This document shows positions 27,801 to 38,200 of a stretch of 64,000 nucleotides of DNA, piece after piece. This DNA comes from Motacilla alba alba. Lineage: Eukaryota; Chordata; Aves; Passeriformes; Motacillidae. The position numbers were made by a program, and so were the translations under genes. The notes under the pieces are model-generated. The model was not told the origin of the DNA. It did no database searches and worked only from the letters and a program-made list of their open reading frames with translations. The first letter of the stretch is position 1, and each line of letters opens with the position of its first letter. Location: assembly GCF_015832195.1 (NCBI RefSeq), contig NC_052017.1:66341801-66405800 (forward strand), given 5' to 3'.

Positions 27801-30800
27801 TCCCCCGCCCCAGCCCCACAATCCTGCTGTACAGCTATTTCCACAGTGCAGGAGTTTGGTACCCTGCTTTGTCAGTGAATCCATGCAGATGTTTCCATCT
27901 GTCCTAGCTATCCAGACTTCCTATGTGTGAAATGAAAAGAAACAGGCACTTGTCGGACGCTTCATCCTAATGAAAACACCCAAAACAGACACTTCTAGGA
28001 TTGTCTTCCCAAAAAAGGGACCAGATTTACCACGGACAGATTATGCTTCCTGTCAAACTATGTTTTGGTATTTAACCTGATAGATTAAATTTATTATTTA
28101 AATTATCTGAACTGGTTTATATCTAGTGTGATTTTGCTTGTAATGGGAACAAAAAAATTATTTCTCCTCCCTGATACTGCTGTCCAGATGGAATTTTTTT
28201 CATAAAACGAAGTGCTAAGCATCTCCTGGAAACCCTGGACACACTAAGCTCCCCTGTAATCAGCCCCTCTGGGAATCATTGCCCACACCACAATACAGAC
28301 ACCACCAGGTAAGAAAGATAAATCCCAGATTCCCCATTTCAAAGACTGATACTTCTTGTCCTCCCTATAAGACAACAACTCCCTCTGCATGAAGAGCCTC
28401 CACACTTCTGTGACCTTCCTGTTTCACTTTAAAAAAACTCAGAATGAAATAGAAGCCATCTCCAAGAACACCATCACCTTTGGAGCTGACACAAGCCCGC
28501 AGTGCCTGAATAATCCAGGACCTCACCAAAGTACCTCAGCTTTGCAAGACCTTCGCAAAGAGGACTCATACTCTGCACATATGGAAACATGGCCTTCCCC
28601 AGAGAGAAAACACATCTGCTGTGTCCCCACACTGAAGGATGCAGGTTGGTCAGGAAGGGCTGGAGCCCTGCATGTTTAAAATCAGCAGTGACTACAAGCA
28701 AGTGGCCCTTTTCAGACTACAGGGCTGGAGAAATTAAAAGCACTTTTATAAGAACATCAACACCTGCAAACTTCCATGACAAAGTAGGACTCCTCTGCAC
28801 AGCTGACCTAGATGATGGCTTTCTAGCACAATGAGATGCGTCAAATTTTGGTTTGGTTCTGAGCTGCAGCAGAAGCAGCATCAGCACCTGCAGGCAGGTC
28901 ACCCACACTGACTTGACACCCACACAGCCACATTCACCTGCATACCCAGGTGATACCATACACTCCTCACCCTGAGAGAACAGCAAGGGCCCCTCACATC
29001 TCTTTGGTAGTTGCCTCTTCAATAATGGAATGGCAAGTCTTTAAGGTTGAACACAAAGTTCTTCAGAAGTCAGTTTTAACTGAACAGAAGTAACAGCATA
29101 CATGGCCACATGCCGAAAGCTCCAACTAAAATAATTCTGGCAGTGTCCACTTATAAGCAGATTCCAGCTGTGAGTTTTCAGGGTTGTTTGACATGTACTT
29201 CATTGGATTAGTCAGTGTGCTTGAAATTAAGAATTCTTCCCTTTCTGCTGTGATCCCACCATCTTTTGCTGCATTTCTTACTTCATCTAATAAGCTACTT
29301 TGACAGATCACAAGCTGGCTTTCTCCCATCAAACCTTTGGTTTCTATATTGGAATACAACCTTAGGCTTCCTCTAGTTTTCCAACCTGAATTACCATTAA
29401 ATGGAAAAGAAAATGTCAATACACAGGTGAAAGGCCCAAAAAAATCCCTGGTATGTCAAAGCCACAGAAAACAGCCAAACAGCTGTTCAGTCCCAGCCCA
29501 TCGATTTGTCAACACTCTGGTAACAAAAAATCACATTAAATGACATTATGATTTATGACTCGGGATTTGGAAGTTGATGAGAAATTTCTACAGTTGATTC
29601 ATGCTTCCTGAGACACATAACTAGCATTTCAATTGCACTATTTCACTACATTACATGAATAATTTTCCTCATTGTTACATAAGTGTCTAAATCCAAATTA
29701 TCTGAACTGATTTGAATCATGAGTGGAAGGGGTTATTTTCAAAAGAAACACATACTTTTAGATTATACCACCTAATAATACTCTCCTAGTGCTTTACAAA
29801 CAGCTAATTACCTTCTTAAACACCACATGCTCACACTTATCCCTGAAATCAGCTCTTTAGGGAACTCTGTAGCCCCTTGCAGGCACCCTGTTTCACATCC
29901 CTCAAGTACGATGTGACATGGGGGTTGCTTATTGACAGCTACAGTCAGCATCACACTTCTTAAACTCACAGCTCAGCTCCAAGTATAGCTCCTGAAAGTC
30001 CCCAAGGCAAAGAACAGGGACAGCAGCTCTGTGTATTCAAAGGACAGAGAGGTTTGGGGAGGCTGGGAGGGAAGAAAAAGAGATGCCCTTTGCATTTAAA
30101 ACCTGTACAGTATTTCCCAGATCTTGGCTTCTGAGCTGAGACCACAGACCATGCTAGTTTCATTGACAATTTCAGGATGTCTCAATCAAATATAAATACA
30201 ATCAAATCAAATACATCCGAGCTCTGAGATGGCAACACCACCTAAACATCCCTGAGCTGACTTAAAACAAGGCAGATGAGACCCTGACAGGTACACACTG
30301 GCAGTACAAGGAGACAGCAGGGCTCCAGGCTCTTGGAAGGTCTGAGCACCTAAGGCAGCTCAGCTGTACCCTTACGAGTCGTGGCTGCCTTGGCTTCAAT
30401 GTAGACAAATCCTTCAACAACTATTTGCAGCTCTTCTGACCTACCACGTGATTTCCATCAGGTACAAAAAACTAATCAGCTCTTGTTCTAGATGCACAGA
30501 GCACAGCACAAAGCTATTGAACACCTGTACCAGCACTGGAGCTCCAAGAAATTTCCTGCTGCAGTGACATATCCCTGCTCCAAACGAGTAAACACACAAC
30601 AAATTCGGTTTGGTTTGGTTTTTTTTTTAAACAAGACAAGCTGTTGTCGTTCTGGCACACAGCTCTGGCAGCACAAGTAAAAAGGCAAAGTCTTCAGCTG
30701 ACCGGCTAAGACACTTGAGCTTCACAGGAATTCCCTAAAAAAAGGAACTGTTATTTGCCAACTGAAATATTTTCGTTCTCCACATTAGGCTGAATCTAAT

Positions 30801-31399
30801 TACACTGTTTCCTTACAATTGCATAGTACTAAGAGCTCCTTTAAGTAAAAAACTTAATGATTTTCCCACTGCAATACCCGCCTCAGAGCCCTTCACATCG
30901 CTGACAGAATGATTTGTTTGAAGAGCAGGTTGACGTCTAACAAAACTTAATTTAAGATTTCCACATGACACAGACTTTTTTCGCATTCCCATGCTCAGTC
31001 ACCGGAATAACCTACACAGAGTAGTACACATATTCACCACCACACTAGCTCTGATCCCTTAAAATAAAAACAAACAAAAAATATTTTAAAAGGAGAAGAC
31101 GAGGACACCATGAAGTAGTATGGCTGTGCTTTGTTCAAGTCCGAAAGGCATCTCTGCTGCCGGACCTTGCATAGAGTGAGTGCAACCTATACTCTGGCAT
31201 GACCCCAGCTCTGCTGCCCAAGAAGCAGAGGCGGGTGTGCTTAATTCTGAACTGCAGGCTCTGACCACTACCATCAGAACACGGACTACTAAAAAAAAGT
31301 AATTATTCTTTTTTTTTTTTCTTCCTTCCTCTCATTCCTTCCGCCCAAGGTTTTGCATGCCGGGGTATATTCTTTTTTTTTTTTTTTGCTGTTTGCGAG
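24848..31399. other. Intronic stretch between CR1 fragment and CpG island
   Basis: Unique AT-rich sequence with a small (TTG)n run near 25703-25722. On the minus-sense intron strand, A-runs correspond to the plus-strand T-runs at 31309-31320 and 31373-31387, close to the exon 1 donor. Open frames are short and unrecognised. No RNA gene was seen. Confidence 0.55.
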
Positions 31400-31612
31400 A
31401 GGCGTTGCACTTCCCCGAAGTGAGCTGCCCTCCTGGCCGAAACCCGCGCAGTCCAAGGTGGGTCCCAGCCGGCAAAGCCCCGACCCCGTCGCGCCCCACC
31501 GGGGAGCGGCCGCCCGTCCCCACTGCCCGGGCCAGGGGTGTCGCGGGACCGACGGACGTACGGGCGAGTGGCTCGGTGGGCTCCGCGCAGCCCAGGACTC
31601 CCTCCTTCCCTC

Positions 31613-31618
31613 ACTCAC
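31613..31618 (-). other. Splice donor of BMP6 exon 1
   Basis: Read on the minus strand, the coding sequence ends ...AACTTGG and is followed directly by GTGAGT, a consensus 5' splice site. The single exon base after the Leu codon would be the first base of the next codon. This fits the Val that follows 'FVNL' in BMP5/6/7 proteins. Reading through the donor gives only Gly-Glu and then a stop, which supports splicing at this point. Confidence 0.93.
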
Positions 31619-32051
31619 CCAAGTTGACGAAGCTCATGACCATGTCGGCGTCGTTGAGGAAGGCGCTGTCCTGCGGGCTGGGCAGCGGCGGGGCAGGGGT
31701 CGGCGGGCGGCCCCCGCTCTCCGCGCCCGCGCTGCCCTCCGCGCCCTCGGCCAGGGAGTGGTAGAGGTCCAGCATGAAGCGCGGTGCCGCCCTCAGCCGT
31801 CCCGGCGGCGGGGCCGGCGGCTCCCGCGGCAGCGGCCGGGGGCGGTGGGGCAGCCCCAGCACCGAGAGGATCTCCCGCTGCATCTCCCGCTTCTCGTGCG
31901 ACTTCAGCCGCCGGTAGAGGAAGCCCGAGCCGGCGGCGGCGGCGGGCGGCGGCGGCTCCCCGCCCTCGGCGGGCAGCGCGGGCTCGGCGGGGCGGCAGGC
32001 GCCGCTCAGCAGCGCCCAGCAGCAGCACAGCCAGGCCAGCCGGCGCGGCAT
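31619..32051 (-). CDS. BMP6: Bone morphogenetic protein 6, exon 1 coding part (partial gene)
   Basis: BMP6 is a secreted TGF-beta superfamily ligand of the BMP5/6/7 group. It is made as a preproprotein whose C-terminal domain signals through BMP receptors and SMAD1/5/8. This exon gives 144 codons plus one base. Residues 1-24 look like a signal peptide (RR, then hydrophobic [15 protein letters not shown]). A low-complexity Pro/Ala/Glu stretch follows, then the conserved prodomain segment at about 41-74 ([20 protein letters not shown], then [12 protein letters not shown]). A second conserved segment, [10 protein letters not shown], is at 92-101 and a third, [18 protein letters not shown], at 127-144. 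'GFLYRRLK', '[16 protein letters not shown]' and '[13 protein letters not shown]' match BMP6 better than BMP5 or BMP7. The ATG is chosen because it precedes the signal peptide and has G at -3. The frame runs into a GTGAGT donor, leaving phase 1. Mature-domain exons are outside the window. Mammalian exon 1 is clearly longer, with a Gln-rich stretch that is missing here. Confidence 0.95.
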
Positions 32052-32184
32052 GGCGCTCGGCCGGGCGCAGGCGGGCGACGTCCCCGCTCCGCGCTGTCCC
32101 CGCGGGCTGCCCGCCGCCCTCCAGCCCTGCCTCCCCGCGGCGGGTTCGGCCCGGGCCGGCGGGGGGCGGCCGGGCCGGGGGGGC

Positions 32185-32214
32185 TCAGCGCTCGCCCCCG
32201 CCGCCGCCGCGCAT
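32185..32214 (-). promoter_or_regulatory. Upstream ORF 1 in the BMP6 leader (9 codons)
   Basis: On the minus strand an ATG with G at -3 opens a reading frame of nine codons (M-R, five Gly, E-R) ending in TGA. It lies about 130 bases upstream of the BMP6 start codon and in a different frame. If the mRNA begins upstream of it, scanning ribosomes would meet it first, so it could reduce BMP6 translation. This regulatory role is inferred. The ORF itself is read directly. Confidence 0.5.
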
Positions 32215-32302
32215 GGCCGCCCGCGGGGCACCGCGCTGCGGAGCCCCCCGCGCCCGCCGCCGCTCAGGTGCGGCGGGGCCGCCCCCGGCCCGCTGCGGCC
32301 GC

Positions 32303-32314
32303 TCAGGGCGCCAT
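32303..32314 (-). promoter_or_regulatory. Minimal upstream ORF 2 in the BMP6 leader (M-A-P-stop)
   Basis: A second minus-strand ATG is followed after two codons by TGA. Minimal uORFs of this kind can act as ribosome stalling or re-initiation sites. It lies 263 bases upstream of the BMP6 start codon. It matters only if the transcription start is further upstream, which the GC-box cluster makes plausible. Confidence 0.4.
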
Positions 32315-32529
32315 GCCCCTGCCCGGGGGATCCGCGCCGGGCCGCGGGGGCTGCGGACGGGGGGAGAAGGAGCAGGGTGAAGAGCGGCAAACTTTTCTCG
32401 CCGCCGGGGAGCGAGCGAGGGAGGGGGAGAGCGAGCGAGCGGCTCCTGCGGCTGCAGCCCCGGTCCCCGCGGGCTGGCCGGAGCGCGGCTGCTGACAGCG
32501 AAGGCAAATCAGCAGCGCGCCCGCCTCTC

Positions 32530-32615
32530 GGCGGGGCGGGCGGCCGCTCCTCCGGGGCGGGGAGCGGGCGCAGGTAGCGCGGCCCCGCGGGGGCGGACGG
32601 GCGGGGCGGGGGCGG
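32530..32615 (-). promoter_or_regulatory. GC-box cluster, probable BMP6 core/proximal promoter
   Basis: Several Sp1-type GC boxes (GGGGCGGG and close variants) lie at about 32533-32540, 32554-32562 and 32601-32615. They are 480-560 bases upstream of the start codon. GC boxes work in either orientation and mark TATA-less CpG-island promoters. The transcription start is therefore inferred to lie nearby, to the left of the cluster, but its exact position cannot be read from the sequence. Confidence 0.6.
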
Positions 32616-32800
32616 CCGAGGAGCAGGTTGAGAAGCGCCGGCCCCGTCGGATGTCGCGGGCTCGCTGCGCTGGAGCGGCGCTGCCCCGAACTGCGGCTCC
32701 TGCCGCTGGACTCTGCCGGCTTGTTTCTTGTTAAAGGAAGGGTTTCGGCCACCCTTCCTGCCCCCAGCGGGTGTTGGCTATTTGTCCTGAAAATAGGTGG

Positions 32801-34849
32801 GGTTTTCTAAATCTGAATAAGCGTTGCGGTTTATTTTAGCAGGTTACGACATACTACACAGCATTTTTTTTTTCTGGAGTATCTTGGAGAACTGAATATG
32901 AAACTGTGGTACGTGGCTGAGACTACCCAGGTACCCCACGCCAGCCCTGATTGATGGAATACCGGTCTGCATCCTGTGGAGCAGGCTATACTGCCAGAAA
33001 AGAACATACCCCCTCTTGCAGTAATGCTGCAGCTCTGATTTCATGACTTTCATCAAAGAGTGAAAAAAAAAGAAAAAAAAAGAAAACCAAAAACAAACAC
33101 CATCCAACACTTCAATAACAGCAATTTGGTTGAGCAAGAGGCAGCTCTTCCATATCCTGATCTCTGACTTCATGGATCCTCCTCGGACTGGATGTATGAA
33201 ACCAGTCTAGTCTCACTGAAATCAGTGCAATTGCTCTAGGTTTGAACTGGGATAATTTCGTAGGAGTTGGCCCGAGAATAATATCTGGACCATTTGAAGT
33301 CACTGGCAAAATTTCCATCAACTTTATTAGAATCAGAATCTGGCAATAAGCTCATATTCAGCTTCCCAGAGACACAGCTGAGAATATTCAGGACAGAATA
33401 CAGTATTTTCAGAAGAGGTTACACTGAGCCTTCACATCTCTGAAAGCAAGGTTACAGATGTGTGCTTTAACTGCACCAGTCAAGGAACACTGTAATGCTG
33501 GATATTTAAAAACTTGTTTTGATAGGAAAAACGGCATTGATTAGGAGATTGGATCATAGCAGTCATGGGGGTGGGAGGAAGAAGTGCAAGTTGCTTTTGC
33601 ACCTTTTTTTTTCCCCAGATTGTGAAGACTCTCAAAATTTGAAAATGGGGGTACATGTGACAGCAGCACAGACCCAAGATGTTCCTTTTGGTGTAGTAGA
33701 TCCCACTACCTTCATGAAAGAGGTCTGTGTTTCCCAGGAAGGACTCAAGAAGGCAATGTCCAGGGAAATTTTTGTACTGCTGGTTCATTTATTCACTTTT
33801 CTCAACATAGAGCAATGGGGCTGCTTTTATTAGATGAGACTAGGGCTCACTCCCAGAGAGGTGGTGAGCAACACACCTTTCCTTCTGTAAGGCAGTGTGG
33901 GATCCTGCTGGGAAAACCCAGGTTCCCAGGAGTAGAGCTCAGTGCACAAACTCTCTCCTTCGTGAGCTGAGAGGGATGCAGGACATTTTGTAACCCCTTA
34001 GGAAGGGCGTCGGGAAGTTGGGAGGAAGTGCACAAGCCCTTAGGTGAGTGAGGGACGTTTCCTAGGCAGGTACTTTTCCTGCAGGTGGTGGAGTAGGACA
34101 GCAGCCACTTCCCACAGACATTCACTTCCCAGTCCCTGAGCTTGTTTGGGTGTAGCTCCTGTGGCTGTGTCCAGAGGATCTTTGTAGCCTTGGCTTCCTG
34201 TTTTGACAATGAGAGAGGGAAGTGTCCCATTACACAGTTATTGCTGAAGAATTAATCTTTCCATCTGAAATGTTCCCTGCTTCTCTCGAAGACAGGAAGA
34301 GATGGTGCACATTTGGCAACAGACAGTGCCAGACTCTGGGAGCAGCTTTTGGGTGTTTCTCCTCCTCTGATTCTCAAACATCTATCAAACCTTTATGATT
34401 TTAATCTGAAATAGTGGTTACTGCAATAAACAGCAGCTGTTACAACAGTTAGAAGCATTTGGGCATCTGAGTTTAAAGAAATCTGAGGACGGGGACATAC
34501 AGCAAACCTTCCAGTAGTTCTCTCTTAAGTTACTTTATTCTGGAGGTAATTCCCTTGTGTAGGTGGGAAGCTAACACCCTCCTTAACAAGTCATTGCACC
34601 TTTTTAAGTTTGTGTTCCAACTTTTTTTCCAGAAGTGTTTCCAGAGTTGTATGCTACTTATGCCTGGAAATGCCTCTTGCTTGTGGATGTGAATGCTTTA
34701 CTGAGGGATTCAGTCAATGCTATCAGACCTAGAAAGCCACAGCATCATTCAGCAATTCGATGAGGCTGAAAAGGACTAGGTCTCCTTCCAGAGGTCACAT
34801 GCAGTGACTCTCAGATATTCCTGCCATCTGAAAGAGCAAGTTTCCCAAA
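32801..34849. other. Proximal upstream flank of BMP6, no gene recognised
   Basis: Composition drops back to AT-rich immediately after the island. An A-rich tract lies at about 33062-33100. The open frames of up to about 127 codons (for example minus strand 33847-34230) have no recognisable domains. They are not supported as genes. Confidence 0.5.
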
Positions 34850-35220
34850 AGGAATTTAGGACTTCGGACGAGAGCTGCATACGTAATTCTCTGGAGGAGT
34901 GCACAGGCTCTGTATTCTGCAACTGCTGCAGGCTGAGACACACACGTTTGAAAGAGTTAAACATATATTTTAGGGCTACCGGCAGGACTTTGGATTTTTC
35001 GCGGCCAAAAAGCCTTCGCAGCATACCTGCCGTCCAAAGCTCTATGGTAATACGTAATTTCATTCGAGTTTTATCTGTCAGATCTTCCAAAATGCTGCGA
35101 GTCCAGGTTTTTGGGTATCGTGCGAGTCACCAGCTTTCCCTGCTCATGACAGACATCTGGTGGCAAAGTGAAGAAACTCGGGTCTGTTCCTCGAAGTTTC
35201 CCTCGTTGGCAAGTCAGCAA
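34850..35220. promoter_or_regulatory. Isolated block with preserved CpG about 3 kb upstream of BMP6 start
   Basis: I count about 17 CpG dinucleotides in roughly 370 bases. The neighbouring AT-rich DNA is strongly CpG-depleted. The GC content of the block is only moderate, so observed CpG is close to expectation. The word ATACGTAATT occurs twice (34879-34888 and 35050-35059). Possible explanations are a distal regulatory element unmethylated in the germline, or a recent insertion. Overlapping open frames exist on both strands (plus 34804-35223, minus 34776-35090) but show no recognisable protein family. Confidence 0.45.
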
Positions 35221-38200
35221 TAGAACATTTATTTGTCTCTCAAACAAACAAACAAACAGAAAATCAAACCAAAATAAAAGAAACCAACAGAAGAAACCAA
35301 CTACCCCCAACCGAAATAAGCAACACCCTCTCTATATAATACAAAAAGGTCTCCTCCCTCCCCTGGACCAATCCTTATGTAATTGTCTGTCCTTAAGCCA
35401 AACTTTAGTCTATATTCAATCCCACATCTGCTCAGTGCTTCATGAAGTCCTTTATACATGACCATGAACCGAGCTTGTACCCCATAGAGCACCCATCCCA
35501 AGGTGTGGCATGGGGCCAGCAAGGATTAGCTATGGCAGTTAATTTCTTCTGATAGTGACAGTGTTCCGATTAAAAACTGGGCTACCTGTTTCTAGTCAAA
35601 GAGGATTTACTGGATTTTCAATTGTCTGCTTTTATCAAATAATTCCTTGCTCTTATTTAATCAAATTAAGTTTCCTCGTTGTTGTATGCAGAAGTTGTGA
35701 GGAGCAGTTCAAGGCACCTGAAGCACTGAAGGAGTAAAGTTCACTTTAGTTGGAAGCCTTCAGAATGAAAAGAACCAAAGAACAAAACAAACAAACAGAA
35801 AACACCAAACAAACAAACAAAAATTAGAGTTTTCATTGCAATGCTTTAAAATACACTATCTCATCTGTACTCATGAGGAGAACTATGCAAAATCTTCATC
35901 AAGCATCCCAGGTACTGGGATTACACAACCCTAGCAGAATGATACACATTAAATTCAAATTTTCTCAGGATTAATAAAATACTGTTGAATAGAGTGGAGA
36001 ACTTACTACTCTAGTGATCCCTTCTCCATCTCCTGGGCAGAGAAAAGACACAACTTTGCCCCAGATGAACCCCTGGCTACCAAAGTGCCTGTGACAAACG
36101 CAGGCTCCTATGCTCATGGGGTCAGCAAGGACACTGCAGTAAGGGCAACTTCGGTCCCCACACTCGTTTTGCCAAACAAAGTGGGTATTTTTTTAACAGC
36201 AATGTGGAAGAGATGTAAGTAATGACATTTGCTTTCTAAAAAAAACCCCAAACCCTATGTTGTACAGTAATGACATAGCTGGAATGAACTATTTGCAGCA
36301 CTGCACTTGGAGAGGTTGAAAATGCAAACATGCCTCCTAATTTTAGTGTATCGGTTTCCAAAGTTTGCTTGTCCAATGAGAAAGAGTGGTTGAGTATAAT
36401 CTTAGTTCAAAGATTGAAGAAGGCTAAAAACAGTATTTGCTATGAAGGCTCATTTTTTTTCTTTTTGCTTGCTGAACGAACTTTCTCTGCTGCAAGTAGA
36501 GGCAGTTGAAAAATAGTAACAACATCTTATTTGCACATAGCAAACCACTACTCTCTTTACTCGGAAATCTGATCTAAAAATATGCAATGGTAATTTCCCA
36601 GATCAGAACACTTTAAAAAATGGTTATTAATATCAATTCAATAACACAACTGGACTGCTATCCCTGCAAAAGCAAACAGTTAAAAGTGAAAAAAGTCCCA
36701 TATGAGATTCACAAACAATTTCAACTCTGTTCCAGTACTGGCCACCATCTTCACCCTACCAAGGATGTATGAAAAATTGTACCTTAAATCTTACTTGAAG
36801 TTAACAGTATCAAGGGAATCTGTCCTGAAATTGCAGAAATTAAGTAAATATTAATATATTCCATCATTGATATATTTTTTCTGGGTATTTTCATGGTATT
36901 TGCTTTTACTTTCCTTTTTTGTTAGTGATATCTCAGAGAAAGAGCTGAATTTCTTCTGAACAATGAAAATGAGAGAGGTACCAGACTGCAAGAACCTGAA
37001 TGCTGCAAAAAGAGACGACAAGAGGAGGAGAGGCCCTCACTCCATCCTCTGCTGGTGTCAGCTGGTGAGCCATCAGCCAGTGTCCCTCCATGAGTATTGT
37101 CTGGCATACTGACTAGAAAAAATGAACACCAGTGGTGGTAGCTCATAACATGAGAATGAGCTGTAAGAGTCTGGTTTTAGCAAGTGGCACTTTGCAGCCC
37201 TCTGCATTAGCCAGATACTAGAGTCAGTGCATAATCTCTACCTCAAGGTGGAAGGAAAGGATCCAGATGTATTTCCCACGTCATGGTCCTTGGGTGCTCG
37301 CTGTTCATCGCTCTGGCTATCCAGTTCTCTGTCAACAGAAGAGGAGGATTGAGCAGTGTACTTTGCTGGAACAATTCCCTTCCACTTCTGCCTCGTCCTG
37401 CTGCCAGCTTTGAGCACATACATCCCTCTGTGGCTGGTGTACCACAGAGAGACACAATTGCTCCCAAGGGCTAAACACCTGAGCTCATGCACCTGCATAT
37501 TTCTATACAGACAACAGGAAAAGTATTGGAGATGCAAGGGCCTGGCCATCACCTTCTGCCTTGGGTCAAAAAAAAAAAAAAAACAAAAAACCAAAAAAAA
37601 AAAAAAAAAAAACCAAAAACCAAAAAACAACAAAAAAAAAAAAACCAACAAAAACCAAGACAAATGACAATGGTTAAGGAAAGAACAGCTGTTGAAATTG
37701 CTCACAAACACTGCAGAATGGGGCTGGAAAATATCCTGGAGAGGAAAAAAAGAAAGGTTCTGAAATCTTATTTAAAGTAACTCCAATGAGGTCTACTCTT
37801 ACCAGTGTTCAAAATATGTCTTTTCAACAACATTTTTCAATAAAATTGGGATAGACCCAAGTAGCATGGGGCCACAGTGGGGACTGCCAGATTATTAAAG
37901 TTTGAAAATACAAATACCATTCCCAGCAGTATGCTATTGTGAAGTCCACTGTACTCAGACTGCCTTTACCTTATCTATTTCCACACAGGAGCAAGTTTTC
38001 AAAGACAAAGGGTCCTAAACATCCTCCAAAAATGAATGTCAGAGACCATTCCCAACTGCTTTGGGCTCAGTTGCTGTTTTGTACCAGAAAGCCAAGTGGC
38101 CTCACACCCATCCCCCCCTGGACACAGTGGACATCTCCTTCCTGGGTGGGGCAGCTTCAGGAAGCCTAACGGGCAGATTGGTGCCTTTTCCCATCCTCAG

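Larger units (their letters stand above)
1..31618 (-). other. BMP6 intron 1, 5' part (continues beyond the left edge)
   Basis: BMP6 is transcribed right to left, so all sequence left of the exon 1 donor should be first intron. I recognised no BMP6 exon 2 protein sequence (the segment after FVNLV) in the minus-strand translations. The first intron of vertebrate BMP6 is known to be very long, so an intron of more than 31 kb is expected. A short exon without a long ORF could still have escaped me. Contents are AT-rich sequence with CR1 fragments and small repeats, listed separately. Confidence 0.8.
31400..32800. promoter_or_regulatory. CpG island over BMP6 promoter, 5'UTR and exon 1
   Basis: Base composition changes abruptly from AT-rich flanks to very GC-rich DNA with dense CpG from about 31400 to 32800. 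The island spans the start of intron 1, the coding exon, the presumed 5'UTR and the upstream promoter. It contains repeated GCC/GGC runs and many NotI- and SacII-like words. No convincing TATA box was seen upstream of the exon on the minus strand, which suggests a dispersed CpG-island promoter. On the right the island fades at about 32750-32800 into AT-rich sequence. Confidence 0.9.

Noticed and set aside
1..31618. Search for BMP6 exons 2 onward
   Set aside because: I did not recognise the expected prodomain continuation or the Cys-knot domain in any minus-strand frame. I infer that these exons lie beyond the left edge, although a short exon cannot be fully excluded by eye.
31353..32495. Long plus-strand open frame (380 codons) antisense to BMP6 exon 1
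   Set aside because: GC-rich CpG-island DNA lacks stop codons in most frames. The translation is Arg/Pro/Ala low complexity with no recognisable domain, and it overlaps a well-supported exon on the other strand.
33847..34230. Possible LTR or gene fragment upstream of BMP6
   Set aside because: The segment is somewhat GC-richer than its flanks and has a 127-codon minus-strand frame, but I found no matching repeat end, TG/CA termini or protein motif.
34804..35223. Overlapping open frames of 139 (plus) and 104 (minus) codons
   Set aside because: Neither shows a domain, signal peptide or splice context that I recognise. The CpG pattern is better explained as a regulatory or repeat feature.
37238..37711. 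Phe-rich minus-strand frame and Lys-rich plus-strand frames resembling membrane or basic peptides
   Set aside because: They are produced by the A/C low-complexity tract at 37567-37668. The same artefact occurs at 44568-44681.
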